Part shown: piece after piece, positions 56,525 through 64,000 of the stretch
How positions within the stretch are numbered: the first letter of the stretch is position 1
How the letters are laid out: every line of letters starts with the position of its first letter
DNA from: Luteimonas arsenica
Lineage (GTDB): Bacteria > Pseudomonadota > Gammaproteobacteria > Xanthomonadales > Xanthomonadaceae
Direction of reading: 5' to 3'
DNA: 64,000 nucleotides
Assembly (NCBI RefSeq): GCF_004352825.1
Contig: NZ_SJRW01000002.1
Location: forward strand, 682,001 to 746,000
Notes under the pieces: model-generated
The model's database searches: none
Seen by the model: only the letters and a program-made list of their open reading frames with translations
Told to the model about the DNA's origin: nothing
Program-made: the position numbers and the translations under genes

Positions 56525-57319
56525 ATGCGCCAGTACCTCGATCTCCTCCGCCACGTCCTCGAGCACGGCAGCGAGAAGTCCGACCGCACCGGTACCGGCA
56601 CCCGCAGCGTCTTCGGCTGGCAGATGCGCTTTGACCTCGCGGAAGGCTTCCCGCTGGTCACCACCAAGAAGCTGCACCTGCGCTCGATCGTCCACGAGCT
56701 GCTGTGGTTCCTGAAGGGCGAGACCAACATCGCCTACCTGCGCGAGAACAAGGTCTCGATCTGGGACGAGTGGGCCGATGCCGAGGGCGAGCTCGGCCCG
56801 GTCTATGGCAAGCAATGGCGGCGCTGGGCCGCCGGCGACGGCCGCGAGATCGACCAGATCCGCTGGGTGGTGGACGAGATCCGCCGCAACCCGGACTCGC
56901 GCCGGCTGATCGTCAGCGCCTGGAACGTGGCCGACCTGCCGGCGATGGCGCTGATGCCCTGCCACACCATGTTCCAGTTCTACGTGGTGGACGGGAAGCT
57001 CAGCTGCCAGCTCTACCAGCGCAGCGGCGACATCTTCCTGGGCGTGCCCTTCAACATCGCCAGCTATGCGCTGCTGACGCACATGGTGGCGCAGGCCACC
57101 GGCCTGGGCGTGGGTGACTTCGTGCACACACTGGGCGATGCACACCTGTATTCGAACCACTACGACCAGGCCCGCGAGCAGCTCGCACGCGAACCGCGGC
57201 CACTGCCGAAGCTGGTGCTCAATCCGGCGGTCGACGACATCTTCGGCTTCGGCTACGACGACATCGCCATCGAAGGCTACGACCCGGCGCCGGCGATCAG
57301 GGCGCCGGTGGCGGTCTGA
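56525..57319 (+). CDS. thyA: ThyA, thymidylate synthase
   Basis: A 264-residue enzyme, exactly the length of E. coli ThyA, methylating dUMP with methylene-tetrahydrofolate. The catalytic cysteine is Cys146 ([18 protein letters not shown]). Substrate motifs [52 protein letters not shown] and [20 protein letters not shown] are present. It is coupled in function to FolA, encoded just downstream, which reduces the dihydrofolate it releases. The spacing to both neighbours is below 10 nt, so lgt-thyA-folA is an operon. Confidence 0.97.
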   Translation: MRQYLDLLRHVLEHGSEKSDRTGTGTRSVFGWQMRFDLAEGFPLVTTKKLHLRSIVHELLWFLKGETNIAYLRENKVSIWDEWADAEGELGPVYGKQWRRWAAGDGREIDQIRWVVDEIRRNPDSRRLIVSAWNVADLPAMALMPCHTMFQFYVVDGKLSCQLYQRSGDIFLGVPFNIASYALLTHMVAQATGLGVGDFVHTLGDAHLYSNHYDQAREQLAREPRPLPKLVLNPAVDDIFGFGYDDIAIEGYDPAPAIRAPVAV

Positions 57320-57326
57320 GGCGCAG

Positions 57327-57866
57327 ATGGTGCCGGGACGGGATGGAGGTGGCGGTCCGGCGATCATGCTCGTGGCCGCGGTCGATCGCCGGCTCGCGAT
57401 CGGGCGCGGAAACGCGATGCCGTGGCACCTTCCGGATGACTTCCGCCGCTTCAGGGCGCTGACTCTCGGCAAGCCGATCCTCATGGGCCGGAAAACAGCG
57501 GAGTCACTGGGCCGCGCGCTGCCCGGCCGGCGCAACCTCGTGCTGACGCGCAGCGGGCGTGTCCCTTTCACGGGCATGGAAGCCGTGGCGTCACTCGACC
57601 AGGCGCGTGCGCTGGCCGCCGCGGACGGCGCCGCCGAGCTGTGCGTGATCGGCGGCGGCGAGGTCTACGCCCTGGCGCTGCCGCAGGCCTCGGTGCTGCA
57701 CCTGACCCACGTCGACACCGTGGTCGAAGGCGCGGACGCCTTCTTCCCCGCCTTCGACACCGCTGCCTGGCGCGAAGTCAGTCGCGAGCGGCACCCGGTC
57801 GACGCGAAACATGCCTTCGCCTTCGATTTCGTCGATTACCTGCGTGCGGACGAAGCCGCGCCGTGA
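57327..57866 (+). CDS. folA: FolA, dihydrofolate reductase
   Basis: A 179-residue protein with the DHFR core. The N-terminal strand is MLVAAVDRRLAIGRGNAMPW, then HLPDDFRRFRALTLGKPIL with the active-site Asp, MGRKTAESLGRALPGRRN for NADPH and ELCVIGGGEVYALALP. It regenerates tetrahydrofolate after ThyA. Two starts compete. ATG 57327 (with GAGG close upstream, overlapping the thyA end) adds a Gly-rich tail of 13 residues. ATG 57366 gives 166 residues, nearer the family's 160. The protein has the normal trimethoprim-target architecture. Confidence 0.93.
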   Translation: MVPGRDGGGGPAIMLVAAVDRRLAIGRGNAMPWHLPDDFRRFRALTLGKPILMGRKTAESLGRALPGRRNLVLTRSGRVPFTGMEAVASLDQARALAAADGAAELCVIGGGEVYALALPQASVLHLTHVDTVVEGADAFFPAFDTAAWREVSRERHPVDAKHAFAFDFVDYLRADEAAP

Positions 57867-58393
57867 ACACCGCGGACAACCTGTTTGAACGCCTGCTGCC
57901 CGAAGGCTTCGACCGGCTGCCGGCGACGGTCCGGCGGCTGCATCGCGCCAGCGGGCGGCGCAGCTACCACGGCGACGTCGTCGTCAGGCGCGGGCGTGGG
58001 CTGCTGTCGCGCCTCTGCGGTTGGGCCACGGGGCTGCCGCCCGCGGGCAACGGCCCGATCCGGGTCGACATCCAATCCACGCCCGACCGCGAAGCCTGGA
58101 CGCGGCATGTCGCCGGCCACGCCATGTCGTCTCGCCTGTGGGGTGGTGGTGGACTGCTTCGCGAGCGCCTGGGCCTGGTGACCTTCGGCTTTCGCCTGCG
58201 CGCCTCTGCCGACGGCCTGGACTGGGCGGTCGAGCGCGTGCACGTGTTCGGCCTGCCACTGCCTGCGCGGTTGTTCGATGGCGTGCATGCGCGCGAATCC
58301 GAACGTGGCGGCCGCTACGCCTTCCACGTCGTCGCCGCGCTGCCGGGCGCGGGAGCGCTGGTCGAGTACCAGGGCGTGCTCGACGTCGACTGA
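57863..58393 (+). CDS. DUF4166-domain protein of unknown function
   Basis: A 176-residue protein starting with GTG 57863, which overlaps the folA stop (GTGA). It matches the general pattern of DUF4166: an N-terminal FERLLPEGFDRLPATVRRLH, YHGDVVVRRGRGLLSRLCGW, and a beta-rich C-terminal half with GHAMSSRLWGGGGLLRERLG and AFHVVAALPGAGALVEYQG. In other bacteria DUF4166 occurs alone or fused to a short-chain dehydrogenase-like domain. The function is unknown. No signal peptide or membrane helix is present. Translation is probably coupled to folA. Confidence 0.75.
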   Translation: MNTADNLFERLLPEGFDRLPATVRRLHRASGRRSYHGDVVVRRGRGLLSRLCGWATGLPPAGNGPIRVDIQSTPDREAWTRHVAGHAMSSRLWGGGGLLRERLGLVTFGFRLRASADGLDWAVERVHVFGLPLPARLFDGVHARESERGGRYAFHVVAALPGAGALVEYQGVLDVD

Positions 58394-58406
58394 GCGTTCC
58401 GGCCCC

Positions 58407-58505
58407 GTGATCGTGTTCGACGGCGTCTGCGTGCTGTGCAACGGCTGGGTCGGCTTCCTGCTCCGCCGGGACCGCGATGGCGTGTTCCGCTTCGCGGCCT
58501 GGGCT
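58407..58505 (+). pseudogene. Truncated DCC-family (DUF393) thiol oxidoreductase remnant
   Basis: From GTG 58407 the first 33 residues read IVFDGVCVLCNGWVGFLLRR then DRDGVFRFAAW. This is the N terminus of DCC-family thioredoxin-like proteins, including the DxxCxxC motif. The normal protein has about 130 residues. After about 58505 the homology stops and the frame runs to 58616 inside the antisense of apaH. The end of apaH lies at 58516, so a deletion has probably fused the two loci. It starts 14 nt after the DUF4166 gene. Confidence 0.7.
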
Positions 58506-58515
58506 GATCATCACC

Positions 58516-59373
58516 TCAGTCGCGCTTTTTCCGTGGCTGCGGCGGATTCGCCGGCACGTCGCGCCCCGGCACCTGCACCACGCACAGCTCCTCGCTGTCC
58601 AGGCGCAGCGCGGTGAGCGTGCCGCCCCAGACCGCGCCGGTGTCCAGGGCGTGGATGCCGTGGCCGATGAACAGGCCCAGCGCCGACCAGTGGCCGCAGG
58701 CCAGCTTCAGGCCGCGCTCCACGCGCCCGGGGACTTCATACCAGGGATAGAGGCCGGGCTGCTGGGTGCCCGGTGCACCCTTTTCCTCGAAGGCGATGCG
58801 CCCGCGCGGGCTGCAGTAGCGCATGCGGGTGAAGATGTTGATGATCGCGCGCAAGCGGTCGTTGCCGCGCAGGCCCGGCGACCAGGCCGGGCGGTCGCCG
58901 TACATGTTGCGGAGCAGCCCGGCACGGTTCTTGCCGCGCAGCACGCGCTCGACCTCGGCGGCCATCGCCAGGGCATCGTCCGCGGTCCACTTCGGCGCGA
59001 GGCCGGCGTGCACCATCATCCAGCCCAGTTCGCGGTCGGCGTGCACCAGCGGCTGCATGCGCAGCCAGTCCAGCAGTTCGTCGCGGTCGGGCGCGAACAA
59101 CACCTGCTGCAGGTCGGGGTTGACCTTGCGCTGCTCCGCCTCGCGGCGTTCGGAGATCGCCAGCAGCGAGAGGTCGTGGTTGCCGAGCACGGTCACCGCG
59201 CTCTCGCGCAGCGAGTGCACCAGGCGCAGGGTTTCCAGTGACTCGCCGCCGCGGTTGACCAGGTCGCCGCAGAACCACAGCCGGTCGCGCGCGGGATCGA
59301 AGCTGATCCGCTCGAGCAGCCGCTGCGTGGGCCCCAGGCAGCCCTGGAGGTCGCCGATCGCCCAGACCGCCAT
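58516..59373 (-). CDS. apaH: ApaH, symmetrical bis(5'-nucleosyl)-tetraphosphatase
   Basis: A 285-residue metallophosphatase that splits Ap4A into two ADP and can remove NpnN caps from RNA 5' ends. Metal-site motifs are WAIGDLQGCLGPTQRLL, WFCGDLVNRGGESLETLRLV, VTVLGNHDLSLLAI and VHAGLAPKW. The C-terminal half carries FEEKGAPGTQQPGLYPWYEV and ALGLFIGHGIHALDTGAVWG. ATG 59373 overlaps the apaG stop (TGATG). The last residues (PANPPQPRKKRD) are a basic tail. It is the last gene of the lptD operon, next to the truncated DCC gene. Confidence 0.95.
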   Translation of the reverse strand: MAVWAIGDLQGCLGPTQRLLERISFDPARDRLWFCGDLVNRGGESLETLRLVHSLRESAVTVLGNHDLSLLAISERREAEQRKVNPDLQQVLFAPDRDELLDWLRMQPLVHADRELGWMMVHAGLAPKWTADDALAMAAEVERVLRGKNRAGLLRNMYGDRPAWSPGLRGNDRLRAIINIFTRMRYCSPRGRIAFEEKGAPGTQQPGLYPWYEVPGRVERGLKLACGHWSALGLFIGHGIHALDTGAVWGGTLTALRLDSEELCVVQVPGRDVPANPPQPRKKRD

Positions 59374-59756
59374 CAGTGCAGGGTGCGCGGGACGGCGAGG
59401 GTGAACGGCGGGATCGGCGCGTCGAAGCGGGTGCCGTCGTCGCCCACCATGCCGTAGCTGCCTTCCATCGTGCCCACCGCGGTTTCCAGCACCGCGCCGG
59501 AGGTGTAGGTGAACTGGTCGCCGGGCTCGATCCGCGGCTGCTCGCCGACCACGCCCTCGCCGCGCACTTCCTCGACGTGGCCGTTGCCATCGGTGATCAC
59601 CCAGTGGCGATCGACCAGTTGCGCGGCATGGCGGCCGAGGTTGCGGATGCGGATCGTGTAGGCGAAGACGTAGCGGTCGTCCTCGGGCGCGGACTCCTCG
59701 GGCAGGAAGCGCGTCGCGATCTGGATCTCCAGGGTGTAGTCGGCGGTCTCGTCCAT
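59373..59756 (-). CDS. apaG: ApaG, CorD/ApaG-domain protein
   Basis: A 127-residue single-domain protein with a beta-sandwich (fibronectin-like) fold. The family signatures YVFAYTIRIRNLGRHAAQLV, RHWVITDGNGHVEEVRGEGV and QFTYTSGAVLETAVGTMEGS with YGMVGDDG are intact. Length matches E. coli ApaG (125). Its biochemical role is unsettled; the gene is nearly always beside ksgA and apaH. The stop overlaps the apaH start. A 36-bp gap separates it from ksgA, with no terminator. Confidence 0.95.
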   Translation of the reverse strand: MDETADYTLEIQIATRFLPEESAPEDDRYVFAYTIRIRNLGRHAAQLVDRHWVITDGNGHVEEVRGEGVVGEQPRIEPGDQFTYTSGAVLETAVGTMEGSYGMVGDDGTRFDAPIPPFTLAVPRTLH

Positions 59757-59792
59757 GCCAGCGAGTGTAAGCGCTCGGCGTGAATACCGGGA

Positions 59793-60602
59793 CTAGGCCG
59801 CCGGTACGGCGTTGGCCAGGCGCACGAAATCGGCGACCGCCAACTGCTCCGCGCGCTGCGCAGGGTCGATCCCCGCGGCGGCGATCTGGTCGGCGCCGCA
59901 CAGCGGCTGCAGCGCGTTGCGCAGGGTCTTGCGGCGCTGCCCGAAGGCCGCGCGCACGATCGCTGCGAAGCGCCCGGGATCGTCGATGCCGACCTCGGAC
60001 GGGTCGCGCGGCACCAGCCGCACCACCGCGGAGTCGACCTTCGGCGGCGGCCTGAATGCGCCCGGGCCGACGGTGAACAGGGCGGTGACCCGACACCACG
60101 CCTGCAGCATCACGCTCAGCCGTCCGTAGACCTTGCTGCCCGGGTCGGCGGCCATGCGGTCGACCACTTCCTTCTGCAGCATGAAGTGCATGTCGCGCAC
60201 GGCTGAGGCGTGGTCCAAGGCGTGGAACAGGATCGGCGAGGACAGGTTGTAGGGCAGGTTGCCGACCAGGCGCAGCGGGCTGCCGGCGGCCAGGGCGGTG
60301 AAGTCGACGTCGAGCACGTTGGCGTGGATGAGTTCGAGTTTGCCGTGGTCGCGGGCCCGCACGGTGAGCGGCGCCAGCAGGTCGCGGTCGAACTCGATCG
60401 CGGTGAGCGCGCCGTGGCGGTCGAGCAGGGGAAAGGTCATCGCGCCCTGGCCGGGGCCGATCTCGACCACGCGGTCGCCGGGCCGCGGATCCAGGGCGAG
60501 GATGATCTTGTCGACCACGCCGCGCTCGTGCAGGAAGTGCTGGCCCAGGGCCTTCTTGGCGGGCTCGCGGAAGCGGCCGTCGTGGCCGTCGTGCTGGTTC
60601 AT
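59793..60602 (-). CDS. ksgA: KsgA (RsmA), 16S rRNA dimethyladenosine transferase
   Basis: A 269-residue SAM-dependent enzyme that dimethylates A1518 and A1519 in 16S rRNA, a late check in 30S assembly. SAM motifs are KKALGQHFLHERGVVDKI, VVEIGPGQGAMTFPLLDR and TAIEFDRDL. The catalytic motif IV is VGNLPYNLSSPILFHAL. The C-terminal domain has VRLVPRDPSEVG and QRRKTLRNAL. The start ATG 60602 overlaps the pdxA stop (ATGA), giving coupled translation inside the surA-pdxA-ksgA-apaG-apaH operon. Confidence 0.96.
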   Translation of the reverse strand: MNQHDGHDGRFREPAKKALGQHFLHERGVVDKIILALDPRPGDRVVEIGPGQGAMTFPLLDRHGALTAIEFDRDLLAPLTVRARDHGKLELIHANVLDVDFTALAAGSPLRLVGNLPYNLSSPILFHALDHASAVRDMHFMLQKEVVDRMAADPGSKVYGRLSVMLQAWCRVTALFTVGPGAFRPPPKVDSAVVRLVPRDPSEVGIDDPGRFAAIVRAAFGQRRKTLRNALQPLCGADQIAAAGIDPAQRAEQLAVADFVRLANAVPAA

Positions 60603-61588
60603 GCGGGGGTGCTCCGTGCCGCGCGGGCGGCGGCCAGGCGGGTGCAGGTGTCGATGGCGGCGAACAGGCTGGACGGATCGGCCCGGCCGCTGCCGGCAAG
60701 GTCGAATGCGGTGCCGTGGTCGACCGCGACCCGGGGCCAGGGCAGGCCCAGGCTGATGTTGACCGCCTGTTCGAAACCGGCGTGCTTGAGCACCGGCAGG
60801 CCCTGGTCGTGGTACATGGCCAGGAGCGCGTCGAAGCGCGCCAGCTTCGACGGCAGGAAGGCGGTGTCTGCCGGCAGCGGGCCTTCCAGGCGCAGGCCTT
60901 CGCCGCGCAGGCGTTCCAGTACCGGGATGATCGTGTCGATCTCCTCGCGGCCGAGGTGGCCGTCCTCGCCGGCGTGCGGATTGAGGCCCAGCACCGCGAC
61001 CACGGGGTCGCCGATGCCGAAATCATCGCGCAGCGCAGTGCGCAGGATGCGCAGCGTGCGTTCGAGCGATGCCGGCGTGAGCGCATCGGCGACGTCGCGC
61101 AGCGGCAGGTGCACCGTGGCCAGCGCGACGCGCATCGCCGGGTTGGCGAGCATCATCACCACTTCGCGCCCGGCGTGCGCGGCGAGCAGGCCGGTGGTGC
61201 CGGTGTAGGCGATGCCGCCGTCGTTGATCGCGGCCTTGTGCACCGGCCCGGTGACCATGCCCTGGCAGCGGCCGCTGTCGCAGGCGGCCGCTGCCGCGAG
61301 CAGGGCGCCCACGGTCGAGCCGGCGTTGGCGGGTTCGGGCACGCCCGGTGCCGCGACGCGGGCCACGGGGATGGAGTGCAGGACGGCATCGCCCGTGGGG
61401 CTGCGCAGGCGGTCGGCCGCACTGAGTTCCAGCGGCAATCCGATGCGCCGGGCGGCGGCGACCAGTAGTTCGCCGTCGCCGAAGACCTCGAGTTCCGCGT
61501 CCCAGCGCCGCTGCAGCGCGCGCGCGCACAACTCCGGCCCGACGCCGGCCGGTTCACCCGGGACCAGCGCGAGCCGGGGGCGCGTCAT
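60599..61588 (-). CDS. pdxA: PdxA, 4-hydroxythreonine-4-phosphate dehydrogenase
   Basis: A 329-residue enzyme of vitamin B6 synthesis. Visible are the N-terminal LALVPGEPAGVGPELCARAL, the metal/substrate motif MVTGPVHKAAINDGGIAYTG, a zinc His in NPHAGEDGHLGREE and AMYHDQGLPVLKHAGFEQAV. The last includes the HDQG motif and is followed by NISLGLPWPRVAVDHGTAFD. The start ATG 61588 follows the surA stop after 1 nt, and the end overlaps ksgA by ATGA. Length equals the family (about 329). Confidence 0.96.
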   Translation of the reverse strand: MTRPRLALVPGEPAGVGPELCARALQRRWDAELEVFGDGELLVAAARRIGLPLELSAADRLRSPTGDAVLHSIPVARVAAPGVPEPANAGSTVGALLAAAAACDSGRCQGMVTGPVHKAAINDGGIAYTGTTGLLAAHAGREVVMMLANPAMRVALATVHLPLRDVADALTPASLERTLRILRTALRDDFGIGDPVVAVLGLNPHAGEDGHLGREEIDTIIPVLERLRGEGLRLEGPLPADTAFLPSKLARFDALLAMYHDQGLPVLKHAGFEQAVNISLGLPWPRVAVDHGTAFDLAGSGRADPSSLFAAIDTCTRLAAARAARSTPA

Positions 61589-61589
61589 C

Positions 61590-62897
61590 TCAGCTGCCGT
61601 CGGCGACGCCGGCGGCCCCGGAGGCGGGGCGGATGTCGATGAAAGCCTCGCTGCGCATCTCGCGCAGGAAGCGGTTCCATTCGTCTTCCAGCTTGCGCTG
61701 GCCGATGGTTTCGCGGACCTGGTTGCGGCGGTTCTCCTCGCCGACATTGGCCTGGCGGCTGCCGGTGCGCTGGATGATGTGCCAGCCGGCCTGGCTCTGG
61801 AACGGCTGCGAGACCTCGCCATCCTGCAGCGCCGCGACCTGGTCGCCGAACTGCGGCCCGAAGGCCTCGTGCACGAACCAGCCGAGGTCGCCGCCGGTTT
61901 CCTTGGAGACCGCGTCGTCGGAGGCGTCACGGGCGACCGCGGCGAAATCCTCGCCACCGGCGACGCGTGCGCGCAGTCCGTCGATGCGCGCCTTGGCGGC
62001 GGCATCGTCACCGCGGACCAGGATGTGGCGCGCCTGGTACTGGGTGACGGTCTGCGCCGATCCGGCCGCCGCATCGCGGGTATCAACCAGCTGCAGCAGC
62101 TGGAAGCCGCTCGGCCCACGGACCGGGCCAAGGACCTGGCCCGGCTGCATGCCGCCCACCACGCCCACGAACGCGGAGGGAATCTCGTCCACGGTGCGCC
62201 AGCCGAGGTCACCGCCTTCGAGCGCATTGGGGCTGTCGGAATAGCGCACGGCCGCGGCCGCGAAGTCCATCTCCCCGCGCTCAAGCAGCGCCTTGATGCC
62301 GTCGATCTTCGACTGGCCGGTGGCGATCTGCTCCGGCGTCGCGCCGTTGGGCAGGGCGACCAGGATGTTGGCGAGGTGGTACTGGGTGCCGCCGGCCTGC
62401 TGGCTGGACATCGCGGCGTCGACCTCGGCGTCGGTGACCACGATCGAGGACTGGGCGAAGCGCTGGCGCAGGCGCTGGATGGCGAGCTCGTCGCCCAGGG
62501 ACGCCCGGAATTCGCTGAAGGACATGCCTTCCATCGCCAGCTGCTGTCGCAGCTGGTCGGGTGTCATGTTGTTCTGGCGCGCGATGGTTGCAACCGCGGA
62601 GTCGAGCTCCTCGTCGGCCACGCGCACACCCGTCGCCTCGGCGCGGGCGGTCTGCAGCTGTACCAGGATCAGGCGTTCAAGCACCTGTCGGCGGAGCACC
62701 GCCTCGGGTGGCAGCTGATCGGCGCGCTCGCCGTACTGGGCGGCGATGTTGCGCACCGCGCGGTCGAGCTCGCTCTTCAGGATGACGTTCTCGTCGACGA
62801 CCGCGGCGATGCCGTCGAGCGGCTGCACGTCCTGCGCGAAGGCATGCGGGACGAGAGCGGAAATCGCGAGGGCGAGGGGGAGGAGGGTCTTCTTCAT
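61590..62897 (-). CDS. surA: SurA, periplasmic chaperone and peptidyl-prolyl isomerase
   Basis: A 435-residue protein with a signal peptide (KKTLLPLALAISALVPHAFA, cleavage near residue 21), the SurA N-terminal chaperone domain (LDGIAAVVDENVILKSELDR, QVLERLILVQLQ) and two parvulin domains. The parvulin domains are at about 172-270 (YHLANILVALPNG) and about 283-385 (YQARHILVRGDD, GGDLGWFVHEAFGPQF). It escorts unfolded outer-membrane proteins, LptD among them, to the BAM complex. The start ATG 62897 overlaps the lptD stop (ATGA), the classical lptD-surA pair. Both PPIase domains seem complete. Confidence 0.96.
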   Translation of the reverse strand: MKKTLLPLALAISALVPHAFAQDVQPLDGIAAVVDENVILKSELDRAVRNIAAQYGERADQLPPEAVLRRQVLERLILVQLQTARAEATGVRVADEELDSAVATIARQNNMTPDQLRQQLAMEGMSFSEFRASLGDELAIQRLRQRFAQSSIVVTDAEVDAAMSSQQAGGTQYHLANILVALPNGATPEQIATGQSKIDGIKALLERGEMDFAAAAVRYSDSPNALEGGDLGWRTVDEIPSAFVGVVGGMQPGQVLGPVRGPSGFQLLQLVDTRDAAAGSAQTVTQYQARHILVRGDDAAAKARIDGLRARVAGGEDFAAVARDASDDAVSKETGGDLGWFVHEAFGPQFGDQVAALQDGEVSQPFQSQAGWHIIQRTGSRQANVGEENRRNQVRETIGQRKLEDEWNRFLREMRSEAFIDIRPASGAAGVADGS

Positions 62898-64000
62898 TGA
62901 AAAATGTCGTCGTCCGAGGGCGGGTCGCCGTCGTCGTTGCGGACATCGGGCGGAGGCACCAGGTACAGGTCCTCGCGGTGGTAGCCGAGGATAGCACGGC
63001 GCAGGCGGCTGGCCGTCTCGGGGCCGGCGGAGCCCAGGCCCTTGAACTCGATTTCCAGCTGGATGGCGTCGTTCAGGTCGCCACGGAGATTGCGCACGTA
63101 GCGGCGCGCCACCAGGCGTGCCGCCATGCAGCAGCTGTCCCATTGCACGCCGGCGATGCCCTCCAGCATCTGGTTGTCCAGCAGCGAGTAGTAGTAGCGG
63201 CCGACCAGACTCCAGGAGGGATTGATCGGGTACAGGAAGGAGAAGTCGACCTGCTCCAGCAGGTCTTCCTGGTTGTTGGCGTTGCGGCGGTAACGGTAGG
63301 ACAGGTTGACCACGCCGTCGTCGCCGATCAGGTAGCGGGCGCGCAGGCTGGTGAGGTCTTCCTGGCGGCTGTCGGGATTCCAGTGGTAGGTGCCGCCCAC
63401 GCTCCAGCGATCGTTGATCTCGTAGCTGGCGTCGGCGATCCAGGCCGACTTGCCCTTCGGGATCACCTCCGAGGTGGGCGTAAGGCCGACGCGGGAGTCC
63501 TCGAAGTAGCGGATCTGGCCGATGCTGGCGGACAGCGTCTCCCGGCCGGTGCTGGAGTTGACCAGGCGGCTGGTCAGGGCGAGCGTCAGCTGGTTGGCGT
63601 CGGCCTGGCGGTCGGCGCCGGTGAAGCGGTTGTCGCGGAACAGCTGGCCCCAGCTGTAGGACATGCGCTGGGTATCGAAGCGCGGCAGCGAGGTCTGGTC
63701 GCGGTAGGGGGCGTTCACGTAGAACAGCCGGGGCTCCAGGGTGTGCAGGTGGCTTTCGCCGCGGAACAGGGTCGTGCGGTCGAAGAACAACCCGGCGTCG
63801 ACCGTGCCGATCGGCAGGCTGCGCGAAGGCGAGGTGTCGGGCGCGTTGCCGCTGGTGTTGGCGAGCTGGCGGGCGAGCGCGTCCTCGAGTTCATAGGTGG
63901 TGTAGCGCCAGGCCAGCGTCGGGGTCACGAACCAGGAGGCCCCCTCGAGCGGCATCGATACCCAGGGCTTGACATCGAAACGGCTGCCGCCCGGCCTGCT
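62894..64000 (-). CDS. lptD: LptD, LPS-assembly outer-membrane protein (C-terminal part)
   Basis: The frame is open to the window end, so only the last 368 residues are present and the start lies beyond 64000. LptD is the beta-barrel that inserts lipopolysaccharide into the outer leaflet with LptE inside it. Visible are barrel strands such as RFDVKPWVSMPLEGASW, PRLFYVNAPYRDQTSLPRFD, VGGTYHWNPDSRQEDLTSLR and NLSYRYRRNANNQEDLLEQV. The conserved C-terminal Cys pair is in WDSCCMAARLVARRY, which forms the inter-domain disulfides needed for function. A tail of about 70 residues follows the barrel. It overlaps surA by ATGA. Confidence 0.95.
   Translation of the reverse strand, partial: SRPGGSRFDVKPWVSMPLEGASWFVTPTLAWRYTTYELEDALARQLANTSGNAPDTSPSRSLPIGTVDAGLFFDRTTLFRGESHLHTLEPRLFYVNAPYRDQTSLPRFDTQRMSYSWGQLFRDNRFTGADRQADANQLTLALTSRLVNSSTGRETLSASIGQIRYFEDSRVGLTPTSEVIPKGKSAWIADASYEINDRWSVGGTYHWNPDSRQEDLTSLRARYLIGDDGVVNLSYRYRRNANNQEDLLEQVDFSFLYPINPSWSLVGRYYYSLLDNQMLEGIAGVQWDSCCMAARLVARRYVRNLRGDLNDAIQLEIEFKGLGSAGPETASRLRRAILGYHREDLYLVPPPDVRNDDGDPPSDDDIFQ

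Noticed and set aside
58516..61086. A minus-strand frame of 856 codons ending with ApaH
   Set aside because: Only the last 285 residues are ApaH. The upstream part is out of frame with ApaG, KsgA and PdxA, which are intact, so it is not a fusion protein.

Overview
The window is a contiguous piece of a high-GC gammaproteobacterial chromosome, most likely Xanthomonadaceae/Lysobacteraceae (Lysobacter, Luteimonas or Xanthomonas type). This is inferred from gene order (ruvB-ybgC-tolQRAB-pal-cpoB-queE-queC; tonB3-gshB-pilGHIJ-chpA; lptD-surA-pdxA-ksgA-apaG-apaH), strong G/C third-position bias and frequent GTG/TTG starts. Nearly all of it is dense core genome. I see no prophage, CRISPR array, insertion sequence or rRNA operon.

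Layout. 1-6076: end of ruvB, ybgC and the Tol-Pal envelope operon. 6120-8256: queE and queC for 7-deazaguanine synthesis, a group III truncated haemoglobin with an FNR/DNR-like site upstream, and tRNA-Lys(UUU). 8317-15557: recQ, dps, the giant helicase hrpA and a small secreted protein. 15626-27478: relA, a TPR-like membrane protein, a two-domain glycosyltransferase, PBP1b (mrcB), a TPR lipoprotein, a YoaA/DinG helicase and tsaB. 27483-41089: tonB3, gshB and a full Pil-Chp twitching chemosensory cluster (pilG, pilH, pilI, pilJ, chpA, a CheB-like protein, chpC). 41108-46375: housekeeping genes (rsmE, bioA, nudE, cysQ, mazG, an Mpo1-like gene) interrupted by two copies of an unusual nested-palindrome element. 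46464-51984: a two-component system followed by a MacAB-type export operon. 52090-54229: a LysM/NlpC-like protein, a secreted hypothetical and an SGNH lipoprotein. 54418-58393: dgkA, terC, lgt, thyA, folA and a DUF4166 gene. 58407-64000: a broken DCC-family gene, then the lptD-surA-pdxA-ksgA-apaG-apaH operon on the minus strand.

How the genes work together. Tol-Pal, PBP1b, Lgt, DgkA, SurA and LptD are all cell-envelope functions. CpoB links the Tol machine to PBP1b, and both are encoded here. The Pil-Chp block is a chemosensory pathway for type IV pili. It has a kinase of 2063 residues, two single-domain regulators and two CheW-type adaptors. No methyltransferase gene (pilK) lies in the cluster, and the CheB-like protein has lost both its receiver and its catalytic residues, so adaptation by receptor methylation looks absent.

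Most unusual features: (1) two 250-310 bp elements made of nested inverted arms with a roughly 10-bp period around a conserved core of about 75 nt, each supplying the stop codon of the upstream gene; (2) a linker of about 260 residues in ChpA made of about 50 AERLE-type pentapeptides, probably a stable single alpha helix; (3) the doubly degenerate CheB homologue. All functional statements are read from sequence features and general family knowledge; no database search was possible.
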